Below, piece after piece: positions 8,724-17,098 of a stretch of 64,000 bases of DNA. Location of the stretch: NCBI GenBank assembly GCA_903864275.1, contig CAIPFE010000025.1, positions 23,671 to 87,670 of the forward strand. The letters run 5' to 3'. A program made the translations under genes and the position numbers. This DNA comes from an uncultured Mucilaginibacter sp. (lineage in GTDB: Bacteria; Bacteroidota; Bacteroidia; Sphingobacteriales; Sphingobacteriaceae). The stretch's first letter is position 1. The number at the start of each line of letters is the position of its first letter. The notes beneath the pieces are model-generated. The model was not told the origin of the DNA and ran no database searches. It worked only from the letters and a program-made list of their open reading frames with translations.

Positions 8724-9593
8724 ATGAAGAAGCAAATAGAAAAAATATATAGCCGCCCTGCGCGCCCGGGTATGGTGGGTGATGGGTTCAGGGTTTTTAA
8801 TTATTTTCCAAACGGCCAGATCACCCAGCAAAGGGTAAGCCCTTTTTTGCTGATGGATTTTAATGCCGAATATGACTTTGGCCCGTCAGATCATCTTCGT
8901 GGCGTTGATGTACACCCGCATAAGGGTTTTGAAACTGTTACCATCGCCTATAAGGGCAGTGTTGCCCATCATGACAGCACCGGCAACAGCGGCGTAATTA
9001 ATCCCGGCGATGTGCAATGGATGACAGCCGGCGCACGCATATTGCACAAAGAATACCATGAAAAGGAGTTTTCGAAAAAAGGCGGCCCGTTTGAAATGAT
9101 ACAGCTTTGGGTAAACCTGCCTGCAAAAAACAAGCTGGCCGATCCCCAATACCAGGCTATAACCGCCGGTCAGATGGGGAAAGTAATACTTGCTGATAAC
9201 AGCGGCTCGGTAAACGTTATTGCAGGCTCGTTTAACGAACATAAAGGCCCCGCCACAACTTTTACACCGGTAAATATGTTCGATATCCGTTTAAACAATG
9301 GCGGTAATTTAGTTACAACGGTCCCTGTTACACACAATACAGTTTTGTTGGTGGTAGAGGGAGAAGTTACCGTTAACGGCGGGCAAGCTGGCCAGCATGA
9401 TTTAGTTTTGTTTAAGAATGAAGGAGAAGAAATAAGCGTCAGCGCGGATAAGGATAGCGTTTTGTTGTTATTAAGCGGCGAACCTATTAATGAGCCAATA
9501 GCCCAATACGGCCCGTTTGTAATGAATACGCAGCGTGAGCTGCAGGAGGCTTTCCAGGAATTTCAGTCCGGCAAATTCGGGGTGCTGGAATAA
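8724..9593 (+). CDS. pirin family bicupin protein
   Basis: A 289-residue pirin. The N-terminal cupin has the metal ligands H64 and H66 (DVHPHKGFETVT), H108 and E110 (ILHKEY), matching the four-ligand set of characterised pirins. The second cupin follows from about residue 170 to 270. Pirins bind Fe(II), and some act as quercetin 2,3-dioxygenases or redox sensors; bacterial roles are mostly unsettled. It is full length and transcribed from its own promoter. A word-type inverted repeat starts directly after its stop codon. Confidence 0.92.
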   Translation: MKKQIEKIYSRPARPGMVGDGFRVFNYFPNGQITQQRVSPFLLMDFNAEYDFGPSDHLRGVDVHPHKGFETVTIAYKGSVAHHDSTGNSGVINPGDVQWMTAGARILHKEYHEKEFSKKGGPFEMIQLWVNLPAKNKLADPQYQAITAGQMGKVILADNSGSVNVIAGSFNEHKGPATTFTPVNMFDIRLNNGGNLVTTVPVTHNTVLLVVEGEVTVNGGQAGQHDLVLFKNEGEEISVSADKDSVLLLLSGEPINEPIAQYGPFVMNTQRELQEAFQEFQSGKFGVLE

Positions 9594-9689
9594 GTAAGTC
9601 TTAAGGCAAAAGTCGAAAGTCTTAAGTAAAAAGAACCGTGAGCGGCTTTCGACTTAAGACTTTCGACTTAAGACTTAGAACTTATTCAA
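9594..9689. repeat. word-type inverted repeat (word AAGTCGAAAGTCTTAAG)
   Basis: Perfect 18-bp arms: AAGTCGAAAGTCTTAAGT at 9610-9627 and its complement at 9652-9669, with a 24-nt loop. Further copies of the same word extend both arms. It begins right after the pirin stop codon and ends 38 bp before the next gene, so it may act as a terminator. No known IS end is recognisable. Confidence 0.75.
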
Positions 9690-9727
9690 TAAAATTACTT
9701 ATCTTCAAAATTTTAAACGATTAACTG

Positions 9728-10192
9728 ATGAAATTCGATTACATTTTCTGGATCGCCCTGGCGGCCTACGCGTTACATATTCTGGAAGAATATACCTATG
9801 ACTGGAAAACCTGGGCGCAGAAAATCCAGAAACTCGAAACGGACTGGACGAGTTTCCATGTAACAAATGCAGCTATGCTGGTTTTCGGTTTGGCCTGTGC
9901 AGAAGTTGGATGGTCGCACCCAACATTCAGCCTTATCTTCCCGGCATTACTGGTTGTAAACGCTTTAGTTTTTCACATACTACCCTATATCCGTTCAAAA
10001 AGAAAATTCTCGCCGGGCCTTTTCACGGCCATATTTCTGTTCTTGCCAATTGGTTTAGGAAGTTTTAATATTGCCGTAAACCTCGAGGTAACTACCAAAG
10101 CGCTGATACTCGCAGCTTTGTGCGGGGCATTTTTGGCGGCCTATCCCATCTTTCTGCTCAAAACAAAAAACCTCGATTTTTTTAAGCCATAA
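9728..10192 (+). CDS. HXXEE domain membrane protein
   Basis: A 154-residue integral membrane protein with four to five hydrophobic segments. It carries the motif that names the HXXEE family (PF13787), HILEE at residues 18-22 in AAYALHILEEYTYDW. The biochemical role of the family is unknown, although the conserved His-Glu-Glu in a membrane helix suggests metal binding. It is a single-gene unit between the dyad at 9594-9689 and a long gene-free region. Confidence 0.8.
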   Translation: MKFDYIFWIALAAYALHILEEYTYDWKTWAQKIQKLETDWTSFHVTNAAMLVFGLACAEVGWSHPTFSLIFPALLVVNALVFHILPYIRSKRKFSPGLFTAIFLFLPIGLGSFNIAVNLEVTTKALILAALCGAFLAAYPIFLLKTKNLDFFKP

Positions 10193-10585
10193 CTTAAACG
10201 TGAGTTCGAGATAAGAATTGGATAGCATTGCATTATGCCCCATGGGGCATAGGTTTGTCTTACATCGCAATCAGGTTAAATTGGCATTAGAATCAACAAT
10301 TCAAGTTCCAGCAATCAAGATAAAGATTTGAAAACCATTATGCCAAAAACTACGGCGTGGTAAATTCTTGACGCGGCTTTTCTCCTTATTAGCTGTGCGT
10401 GTTCGTCGACAGCCTCACTGCCGCAGTATTTTAGCGTAGGTTCATAAATTCCTTTCATGTAACATAATAGTATCGTTAGCGTATAAACGGGGGATTGTTT
10501 AAAAGCATTTGCCAATATTTTACATTTAATAAAAGATAACGATGGCAAAGGCATTTATTAACCTGGTATATTAAAAACCTTTCCA
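10193..10585. other. 393-bp gene-poor interval with a 16-bp palindrome
   Basis: Nothing convincing is encoded here. The only notable element is a perfect palindrome ATGCCCCATGGGGCAT at 10235-10250, 43 nt after the HXXEE stop codon and followed by a T-rich stretch, possibly a terminator or protein-binding site. A 79-codon minus-strand ORF (10315-10554) has no signal, motif or good start context and is not called. Confidence 0.5.
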
Positions 10586-11772
10586 ATGTTTAAAAATTTA
10601 GCTTTAATATGCTTTTTATTGCTCGCTAATAGCTTTAAAAGCAGTGCAATTATTTCCACTTATAAGGATCCGAAAGTTGATACCTCAAAAGTCGCATCGA
10701 TAAAAATAAGTCCCGAAAAACCGCTTATTGAAAAGGATATTCACGGATATTATTTAAATTTTGATATCGTTATTAAAAACCAAACCACGCAGGTACTTGA
10801 GCTGAATTCAATAGAAATGGCAGTAATGGACGGCACCGGTAAACTGATACAGCGAAAATTTGTAGACCATAGCGGCAGTCGCCAGGCATCGACGTTTTAG
10901 GCAACACGGTAATAAAGCCGGGCGAATCGATCAGTATTTTCAACCCCTTTCATACGTTTACGCCCGATGTAACCGTAGGCAGTTTAAAATATGGGTTTTA
11001 CTTTAATTATGCTGACAGCCCGCAACAGATAGAGAAAAACAAGCACCGGCTGCCTATGGATTTTGACGCATCGGTTGTAAAATCGATCGTACCGCAGGTT
11101 TACATCGCAAAAAACGAATATCATCTCCCTTTAAAAGGTAAAATAATTGTTTGGGAAGGGCACGATTTTTACTCCGACCACCGCAGATCGCCGAATGATA
11201 TTGCAGACGGAAAAACAGGGGGCACATCATCCAAAAATTCAAACCGCTATGCTTACGACCTGATGAGTATCGACGAAAACGGGAGCATGTATAACGGTTC
11301 GCCATTTAAAAAAGAAAACTGGTATGTTTTCGGGAAACCGGTTTATGTCCCTTCGGACGGCAGGATCATAGAAATGCAAAATAATATACCGGATAACGAA
11401 TTTAACGGCAAAGTTATTCAGTCGCCAAAATTGGCCGCAGACGCCGATCCAAAGGGGATGGGTAATTACGTGATCATTGACCACGGCAACGGCGAATACA
11501 GCGTAATGCAGCACATGGAGCAGGGAACGATAACCGTTGGTGTCGGCCAAATGGTAAGGGGCGGCCAGCAGATCGGCAACGTAGGTTTTTCGGGCGCTGC
11601 TATATACCCGCGTCTTCACTATACTGTTATCAGCAGCCCTAAAGAATTGGCTGCAGAAGGCATTCCCTCCTACTTCAACGACTATAAATTATACCGCGGC
11701 ACAGTAGTTTTACCCGTAAAAAGAAGCCGGATCGATAGCGGTGATATTGTGGAATCGGATAGTAAGCAGTGA
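10586..11772 (+). pseudogene. frameshifted secreted M23/LytM-like protein
   Basis: Two ORFs in adjacent frames read as one gene. The N-terminal part (10586-10900, frame 2) has a signal peptide and an immunoglobulin-like region ending RKFVDHSG. The sequence then continues in frame 1 from about 10876 (SPGIDVLGNTVIKPGES) without a new start, to 11772. The shift equals one missing base between 10873 and 10897. The C-terminal part is a peptidase_M23 fold (NRYAYDL, YVIIDHGNGEYSVMQHM, GQQIGNVGFSGA, PRLHYTV). The first His of HxxxD and the first His of HxH appear to be Arg, so even the intact protein may not have been catalytic. A sequencing error is possible. Confidence 0.75.
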
Positions 11773-11786
11773 TTAGAGGCTGGACG

Positions 11787-11934
11787 AAAGTCCGAAAGTC
11801 AGTAAAGTCCGAAAGAAGCTGCAACTCATAGCTCGTGAAAATTAACTTCAGTGATACTGAAGAACAGTCCGAAAGTCCGATCGCGTACCTCCGTAGCTCT
11901 TTAGCTTCTTTCAGACTTCCGGACTTTCGGACTT
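11787..11934. repeat. word-type inverted repeat (word GTCCGAAAGTC)
   Basis: AAGTCCGAAAGTC at 11788-11800 pairs with GACTTTCGGACTT at 11922-11934, and GAAAGAAGCT at 11811-11820 with AGCTTCTTTC at 11903-11912. Extra copies of the word sit between the arms (11804-11812, 11867-11878). It fills the gap between the M23-like pseudogene and the sugar kinase. Confidence 0.7.
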
Positions 11935-12050
11935 ATCTCATATCTTACATCTCATATTTAAGCAGGTTCCATATTAATATCTTCTTAATGATGTAATTTT
12001 AGATAAATTCATCAAAAAAGCTTTTAGCTTTGGTCTTTAAGCTTTCAGCT

Positions 12051-12911
12051 ATGACCAACATTCTCTGTTTCGGCGAAATACTATGGGATACCTTTGGCGA
12101 TGAAAAAGTTGCCGGCGGCGCGCCTATGAACGTGGCCCGGCACCTTGTGCAGCAAGGCTGCGATGTGCAGTTTGCCAGCCGCGTTGGCACCGATGCATCC
12201 GGCGATGGTTTGGTTGAATTTTTAAAGGCAAACGGCTTATACAGCGACCTTATACAACTGAACAGCAAACTCCCTACCTGCGAGGTTACCGTCCAACTGG
12301 ATAAGGATGGGCAGGCCACTTATATTATCCCGCAGCCTGTATCGTGGGACAATATCCACTCCCAAAAAGCACTCACCCGCGCGGCCGAAAATGCCTCAGC
12401 CATTGTTTACGGCAGCCTGGCCTGCCGGGACGTGACCACCCGCGATACATTGTTAAATTTATTGAATGAAACCACCGCGCTTAAGATATTTGATGTGAAT
12501 TTGCGGCCACCGCATTATACATTATCAACTATTGAAACCCTTGTTGCAGGCGCCGATGTGATAAAGATGAATGAAGATGAGGCTGCGCTGCTGATCAGCA
12601 GTAATACCGAAAATTTGAAAGAAAACATCATTGAATTTCAAAAGAAATACCATTCAAAAACCATTTGCGTTACCCGCGGCGAACATGGGGCCATCGTATG
12701 GCACGACTATGAATTTTACGAACACCCCGGTTTTAAAGTAAAAGTGGTAGATACCGTTGGCGCCGGCGACTCCTTTTTGGCCGCCTTTGTTTCCGGCTTG
12801 TTAAAAGGCCAGCCCATGCCGCAGATCATTGAAAAAGCCTGTAAAATAGGGGCGTTTGTGGCTGGGAAGCGCGGGGCTAATCCGGTTTATGAGGAAAGCG
12901 TCAAGTTTTGA
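12051..12911 (+). CDS. PfkB-family carbohydrate kinase (fructokinase-like)
   Basis: A 286-residue ribokinase/PfkB kinase. The N-terminal signature is ILCFGEILWDTFGDEKVAGGAPMNVA, and the C-terminal signature DTVGAGDSFLAAF near residue 240 contains the catalytic Asp and anion hole. An upstream TTG in frame at 12030 would add seven residues, but the ATG at 12051 matches the usual family start. It phosphorylates a sugar, fructose being the most likely from the overall pattern. It is not in a sugar operon, and the next gene is an unrelated AT-rich orphan. Confidence 0.88.
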   Translation: MTNILCFGEILWDTFGDEKVAGGAPMNVARHLVQQGCDVQFASRVGTDASGDGLVEFLKANGLYSDLIQLNSKLPTCEVTVQLDKDGQATYIIPQPVSWDNIHSQKALTRAAENASAIVYGSLACRDVTTRDTLLNLLNETTALKIFDVNLRPPHYTLSTIETLVAGADVIKMNEDEAALLISSNTENLKENIIEFQKKYHSKTICVTRGEHGAIVWHDYEFYEHPGFKVKVVDTVGAGDSFLAAFVSGLLKGQPMPQIIEKACKIGAFVAGKRGANPVYEESVKF

Positions 12912-12933
12912 TTAGATAAAAATGCTCACCTAA

Positions 12934-13695
12934 ATGTTAAATCGAGTCTTAATCATTTTAATAATCTTCATTAGCTATTCCTGTCATTCGGAAATAGATA
13001 AAAGTTTAATAGATAACTGGAAAAGTTACTCTATCCCTACTAATAAGGATACACTTAGCAATTATAACAATTCGCCGCTCGAATGGACTTTGCTTCTTAA
13101 GAATAATAAAGTTCACGTAGTTAAGAGTCGACCTTATCATGATACATCAATAGTACCCTTTAAGATTAATTCTGATGAAAAAGAGAAACTTTCTGCGTTG
13201 CCGGTTACTGATGGCTACCTTGTTGGATTTTTTAGAGGAGAATGGGGCGGTCACTTAGACTGGTTTTCAAAAGATGGGAAAGATCATTATCCAATATCTG
13301 ATGATGAAATAGTTCAATTTATTAAGACCGATGGAGGAAATTATGCAATTCAAGGATTAAACCATATGGGTGAGTCACGAGGCAGCGTTGTAGCTATTGA
13401 AAAGAAAGCGACGAAATGGGTTAGTAAAGAATATTTAAAATTACCTTTAGCTCCTTATGCGATAGCGTCGGACAGTAAAAAAAATTTCTTTATTATAACT
13501 TCTAACAGTCTATTAAAAATAGACAGCAATAAAAAAATAACAACGTTGATAAAAAAAGGTGTCTGGAACAGCGGCTTTTATTCAAATTCGATTTCAATAG
13601 TAGTTAGAGATAACATTGTTTATGCAGGTATGCGGGCCGGTGTTTATAAATATAGTTTACTGACAAGGCGCGAGGAATGGTTGCTGCCATATTAG
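12934..13695 (+). CDS. AT-rich orphan lipoprotein
   Basis: A 253-residue protein with a lipoprotein signal (hydrophobic MLNRVLIILIIFISYSC, with Cys17 as the likely lipid anchor). The body has repeating beta-strand patterns such as VVAIEKKATKWVSK, FFIITSNSLLKIDSNKK and GMRAGVYKYSLLTRREEW, reminiscent of beta-propeller blades. No family is recognised. Base composition is clearly more AT-rich than the neighbouring kinase and VWA genes, with many AAA/AAT/TTA codons, which suggests acquisition. It starts 22 bp after the kinase stop codon. Confidence 0.65.
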   Translation: MLNRVLIILIIFISYSCHSEIDKSLIDNWKSYSIPTNKDTLSNYNNSPLEWTLLLKNNKVHVVKSRPYHDTSIVPFKINSDEKEKLSALPVTDGYLVGFFRGEWGGHLDWFSKDGKDHYPISDDEIVQFIKTDGGNYAIQGLNHMGESRGSVVAIEKKATKWVSKEYLKLPLAPYAIASDSKKNFFIITSNSLLKIDSNKKITTLIKKGVWNSGFYSNSISIVVRDNIVYAGMRAGVYKYSLLTRREEWLLPY

Positions 13696-13757
13696 ATTTT
13701 ATTTTAATCTAAAGACGGTAGATAAAAGCGCAAAATTCCAATTATAAAACAAAAGTT

Positions 13758-13783
13758 CCCCCTTCAGGGGGTTAGGGGGTTTG
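13758..13783 (+). repeat. hairpin-tail repeat family 4 (CCCCCTTCAGGGGG)
   Basis: A perfect hairpin CCCCCTTCAGGGGG at 13758-13771 followed by the G-rich tail TTAGGGGGTTTG. This is the same architecture as the other hairpin-tail elements but a single unit. It lies between the orphan lipoprotein and the VWA gene. Confidence 0.65.
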
Positions 13784-13872
13784 TCATTTTTTCATAACAA
13801 TTCAACCTAAAATCAGCTTTCGCAAACTTTTGAAAAAAATTATCCGTTTCTTTATATCAGAAAGGGTATCGT

Positions 13873-14970
13873 ATGCGTGGTTTCGAATTTTCGAAGTTTA
13901 AACCCAGTCAAATTCCAAAAGGCGGGTTTGAGGATCTGTTAAAATTATTCCTGGAATTGCTTAATTATACATCGGGCGATGCAGGCGAAGCTTTGGCCTG
14001 GATGAACGAGCTCGACAAGCAATATAATATTACCAATAACGAGTACGGGATGGGTAATTTTATCGACGAGCTGAAAGAAAAAGGCTTTTTGACCGAAGAC
14101 AATGAAAAAGGCGAGTTCAGGATCACGGCTAAAACGGAACAAAGTATCCGGCAGTCGGCGCTGGAGGAGATATTTGGCAAGCTGAAAAAATCAGGGAAGG
14201 GTAACCATCGTTCGCCGCAATCAGGCCAGGGCGATGAAAAAAATGCGGAACGGCGCGAATTTGAGTTTGGCGACAGCGCCGACCAGATCAACATGACGCA
14301 ATCAATCCACAACGCCCAGGTTAACCACGGCATCGGCGATTTTATGATGACCGAGCGCGACCTGGAAGTGGAGGAAATGGATTATAAGACGCTGACCTCT
14401 ACCGTGCTGATGATCGATATTTCGCACTCGATGATCCTTTACGGCGAGGACAGGATAACACCCGCCAAAAAAGTAGCCATGGCGCTGGCTGAACTTATCC
14501 GTACCAAGTATCCAAAGGATACCTTAGACATTGTGGTTTTTGGCAATGATGCCTGGCCGATTACTTTGCGGGACCTGCCTTATCTGCAGGTTGGCCCCTA
14601 TCATACCAATACCTACGCCGGTTTGGAACTGGCAACAGACCTTTTGCGCAGGCGCAAAACCCACAACAAGCAGATATTCATGATCACCGATGGCAAGCCT
14701 ACCTGCTTAAAAGAGGGGACAAAATATTATAAAAACAGCATCGGGCTTGATCGTAAAGTGGTTAATAAAACGCTGAATATGGCCGCCCAGTGCAAGCGGC
14801 TTAAAATACCGATCACAACTTTTATGATCGCCAAAGATCCCTACCTGCAGCAATTTGTTCGTAAATTTACCGAAACAAACGGCGGCAAAGCATTTTACAG
14901 CTCACTGAATGGTTTGGGCGAATATATTTTTGAGGATTATATCCGCAACAGGAGGAAAACTGTAAGATGA
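13873..14970 (+). CDS. VWA domain protein, partner of a MoxR-like ATPase
   Basis: A 365-residue protein with an N-terminal helical region (1-110), a charged linker, and a von Willebrand A domain from about residue 175. The MIDAS motif DxSxS is intact at D182-I-S184-H-S186 (VLMIDISHSM), and the later TDGKPT fits the third MIDAS loop. VWA proteins of this type work with MoxR/Mg-chelatase-like AAA+ ATPases to remodel or metallate target proteins. The matching ATPase is at 15581-17077, separated by a small VOC gene and a repeat pair. Cytoplasmic; no signal or membrane segment. Confidence 0.85.
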   Translation: MRGFEFSKFKPSQIPKGGFEDLLKLFLELLNYTSGDAGEALAWMNELDKQYNITNNEYGMGNFIDELKEKGFLTEDNEKGEFRITAKTEQSIRQSALEEIFGKLKKSGKGNHRSPQSGQGDEKNAERREFEFGDSADQINMTQSIHNAQVNHGIGDFMMTERDLEVEEMDYKTLTSTVLMIDISHSMILYGEDRITPAKKVAMALAELIRTKYPKDTLDIVVFGNDAWPITLRDLPYLQVGPYHTNTYAGLELATDLLRRRKTHNKQIFMITDGKPTCLKEGTKYYKNSIGLDRKVVNKTLNMAAQCKRLKIPITTFMIAKDPYLQQFVRKFTETNGGKAFYSSLNGLGEYIFEDYIRNRRKTVR

Positions 14971-14987
14971 TGTGCGGATGTGCGGTC

Positions 14988-15074
14988 GCCTCACCCTGCC
15001 CTCTCCAAAGGAGAGGGTTTTGAAAAATATGAACGTTAAAAGTCCTCTCCTTTGGAGAGGATTTAGGTGAGGCC
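14988..15074. repeat. hairpin-tail repeat family 2, inverted pair
   Basis: Unit 1 on the minus strand (14988-15017) has a hairpin around CCCTCTCCaaaGGAGAGGG, with tail CAGGGTGAGGC. Unit 2 on the plus strand has hairpin CCTCTCCTTTGGAGAGG at 15044-15060, with tail ATTTAGGTGAGGCC. The hairpins are inside and the GGTGAGG tails point outward, as in family 1 copy B. It separates the VWA gene from the VOC gene. Confidence 0.85.
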
Positions 15075-15115
15075 AAAACGCCAGGTGAAAATCTTAAGTA
15101 AATGACTAATAACCA

Positions 15116-15487
15116 ATGACTATAGAACGCGTTAACCACCTGGTGTTAAAAGTAAAGGACGTTGACGAAACCTGCGATTTCTACCGGGGTATATTGGGCA
15201 TGGAGGTTGAGCTAATTTCGGCGAGAAAGAGGGTTTTAAAGTTTGGCAGCCAAAAAATGACCATTCATCAAAAAGGCAGGGGATTTGATTTAGAAGCCCC
15301 GGCGCCCGGTCCGATTGATATATGCTTTGTGGTAACCGAAACTGCAGAGCAGATAAAAGCTGAGCTTGAAAATAAAAACATACAAATAGAGGGAATGATC
15401 CAGCGCCCCAGTGCAACCGGCAAAGTGACGTCGGTTTATTTCCGTGATCCTGATCAAAACCTGATCGAGGTGAGTAATAACACATAA
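15116..15487 (+). CDS. VOC (glyoxalase/dioxygenase superfamily) protein
   Basis: A 123-residue single-repeat VOC protein. It has the N-terminal INxxxxxV-type strand (ERVNHLVLKVKDVDETCDFYRGILGMEV) and the C-terminal TSVYFRDPDQNLIEVS, whose Glu is a usual metal ligand. The first His of the metal site is H8 (VNHLVLKV). Members include glyoxalase I, epimerases and resistance proteins; the substrate is unknown. Its position inside the VWA-AAA+ gene pair looks secondary, because repeats flank it on both sides (14988-15074 and 15493-15572). Confidence 0.85.
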   Translation: MTIERVNHLVLKVKDVDETCDFYRGILGMEVELISARKRVLKFGSQKMTIHQKGRGFDLEAPAPGPIDICFVVTETAEQIKAELENKNIQIEGMIQRPSATGKVTSVYFRDPDQNLIEVSNNT

Positions 15488-15492
15488 AAAAG

Positions 15493-15572
15493 AATTTGAA
15501 GATGTGTTAATTTGAAAATTTGAAGATGTCCTGCTCTTCAGTTTCAAATTTTCAAATTTTCAAATCATCAAA
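15493..15572. repeat. word-type inverted repeat (word AATTTGAA)
   Basis: AATTTGAAAATTTGAA at 15509-15524 pairs perfectly with TTCAAATTTTCAAATT at 15543-15558, with an 18-nt loop. Further copies of the word extend both arms, and the right arm ends 9 nt before the AAA+ start codon. Such a hairpin just upstream of a start could influence translation. Confidence 0.7.
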
Positions 15573-15580
15573 TTAAAAAA

Positions 15581-17077
15581 ATGACTAAAACAGATATAAA
15601 AACTCTTGGACAATTAAAAAAGACGGATTATAAAAGCCGGTCGGTTAAGGATGAATTGAGGGCTAACCTGATAACGCAGCTGCAAAAAGGCGAAGGCGGT
15701 TTTGAAGGGATCATCGGTTTTGAAGATACGGTTATCCCCGATCTGCAAACTGCTATCCTTTCACGTCACAATATTTTGCTGCTGGGTTTACGCGGGCAGG
15801 CTAAAACACGCATAGCCCGCATACTGGTAAATTTACTGGATGAATATATTCCTTATATTGAAGGCTCCGAATTATACGATGATCCTTTAAACCCAATATC
15901 CTGGTTCGGGCATCATGAAATAAGTACCAAAGGCGATGAAACCCCGATTGCCTGGGTTCACCGCTCTGAGCGCTATACCGAAAAGCTGGCTACCCCTGAT
16001 GTTACTGTTGCCGATCTGATCGGTGATGTTGACCCTATTAAGGCAGCCACCATGAAACTCACTTACTCGGACGAGCGGGTGATCCATTTTGGGTTGATCC
16101 CACGCGCACACCGGGGGATATTCGTGATCAACGAGCTGCCCGATCTGCAGGCCCGTATACAGGTATCCTTGTTTAATATCCTGCAGGAAAGGGATATACA
16201 GATTCGCGGTTTTAAGCTGCGCCTGCCGCTTGATATCCAGTTTGTGTTTACCGCCAACCCTGAAGATTATACCAACCGTGGCTCGATTGTTACGCCGTTA
16301 AAGGACAGGATAGAAAGCCAGATACTAACGCATTACCCGCGTTCGGTAGAGATCTCCCGTAAAATAACACAGCAGGAAGCCTCGCTAACACCCGAACAAC
16401 GTGCGAATATTGAAACCGATGCTCTGGTAAAAGATCTGATCGAACAAATTGCTTTTGAGGCGCGCAATTCGGAATATATCGATAAAAAATCGGGGGTATC
16501 GGCCCGTTTAACCATATCGGCTTTTGAAAACCTGGTAAGTAATGCCGAACGGCGCATGCTTTTAAACAATGAGAAAACCACGTTTGTGCGTATTTCCGAT
16601 TTCCTGGGCGTTATCCCCGCTATTACCGGCAAAATTGAGCTTGTTTATGAAGGTGAGCTGGAAGGCCCCGGCAAAGTGGCAAATATCCTGATCGGCAAGG
16701 CCATCAAAACCCTGTTGCTACAGTTTTTCCCGGATCCTGAAAAGACAAAAAAGGCGAAGGCGCCGAACCCTTATGCCGAAATTATAAACTGGTTTGGTGA
16801 TGGCCATAACCTGTCGGTTATTGATGAATTACCGCTTTTTGAGTATAAAAAGGCTTTGAATTCAGTTACCGGGTTAAAAGCGTTGGTTAAAAAGTTTCAT
16901 CCCCGCTTAACGGAAAACCAGGAACTATTATTGATGGAGTTTGTTTTGCACGGCCTGTCAGAATTTTCACAATTGAACAAGGGTTTCCTTGATAACGGGT
17001 TCGCTTTTTCGGATATGTTTAACAGCCTGTTCAACCTGCAGCCGGACGAAGATGACCTGGATGACGACCGTTATTAA
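15581..17077 (+). CDS. MoxR/Mg-chelatase-like AAA+ ATPase
   Basis: A 498-residue AAA+ protein. The Walker A motif is GLRGQAKT at 69-76, and the Walker B-like segment is GIFVINELPDL (Asn-Glu in place of Asp-Glu). A sensor-1 segment QFVFTANPEDYTNRGSIVTPLKDRI and an arginine-rich lid region follow. This resembles ChlI/BchI and MoxR proteins, which load or remodel targets together with a VWA protein. The VWA protein encoded at 13873-14970 is the natural partner. The protein is cytosolic and full length, with an acidic C-terminal tail (DEDDLDDDRY). Confidence 0.85.
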   Translation: MTKTDIKTLGQLKKTDYKSRSVKDELRANLITQLQKGEGGFEGIIGFEDTVIPDLQTAILSRHNILLLGLRGQAKTRIARILVNLLDEYIPYIEGSELYDDPLNPISWFGHHEISTKGDETPIAWVHRSERYTEKLATPDVTVADLIGDVDPIKAATMKLTYSDERVIHFGLIPRAHRGIFVINELPDLQARIQVSLFNILQERDIQIRGFKLRLPLDIQFVFTANPEDYTNRGSIVTPLKDRIESQILTHYPRSVEISRKITQQEASLTPEQRANIETDALVKDLIEQIAFEARNSEYIDKKSGVSARLTISAFENLVSNAERRMLLNNEKTTFVRISDFLGVIPAITGKIELVYEGELEGPGKVANILIGKAIKTLLLQFFPDPEKTKKAKAPNPYAEIINWFGDGHNLSVIDELPLFEYKKALNSVTGLKALVKKFHPRLTENQELLLMEFVLHGLSEFSQLNKGFLDNGFAFSDMFNSLFNLQPDEDDLDDDRY

Positions 17078-17098
17078 CTGCTTAAATTTGAAAACGTA

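Noticed and set aside
10315..10554. 79-codon minus-strand ORF
   Set aside because: No signal, motif or compositional support; it lies in a gene-poor region and looks like a chance frame.
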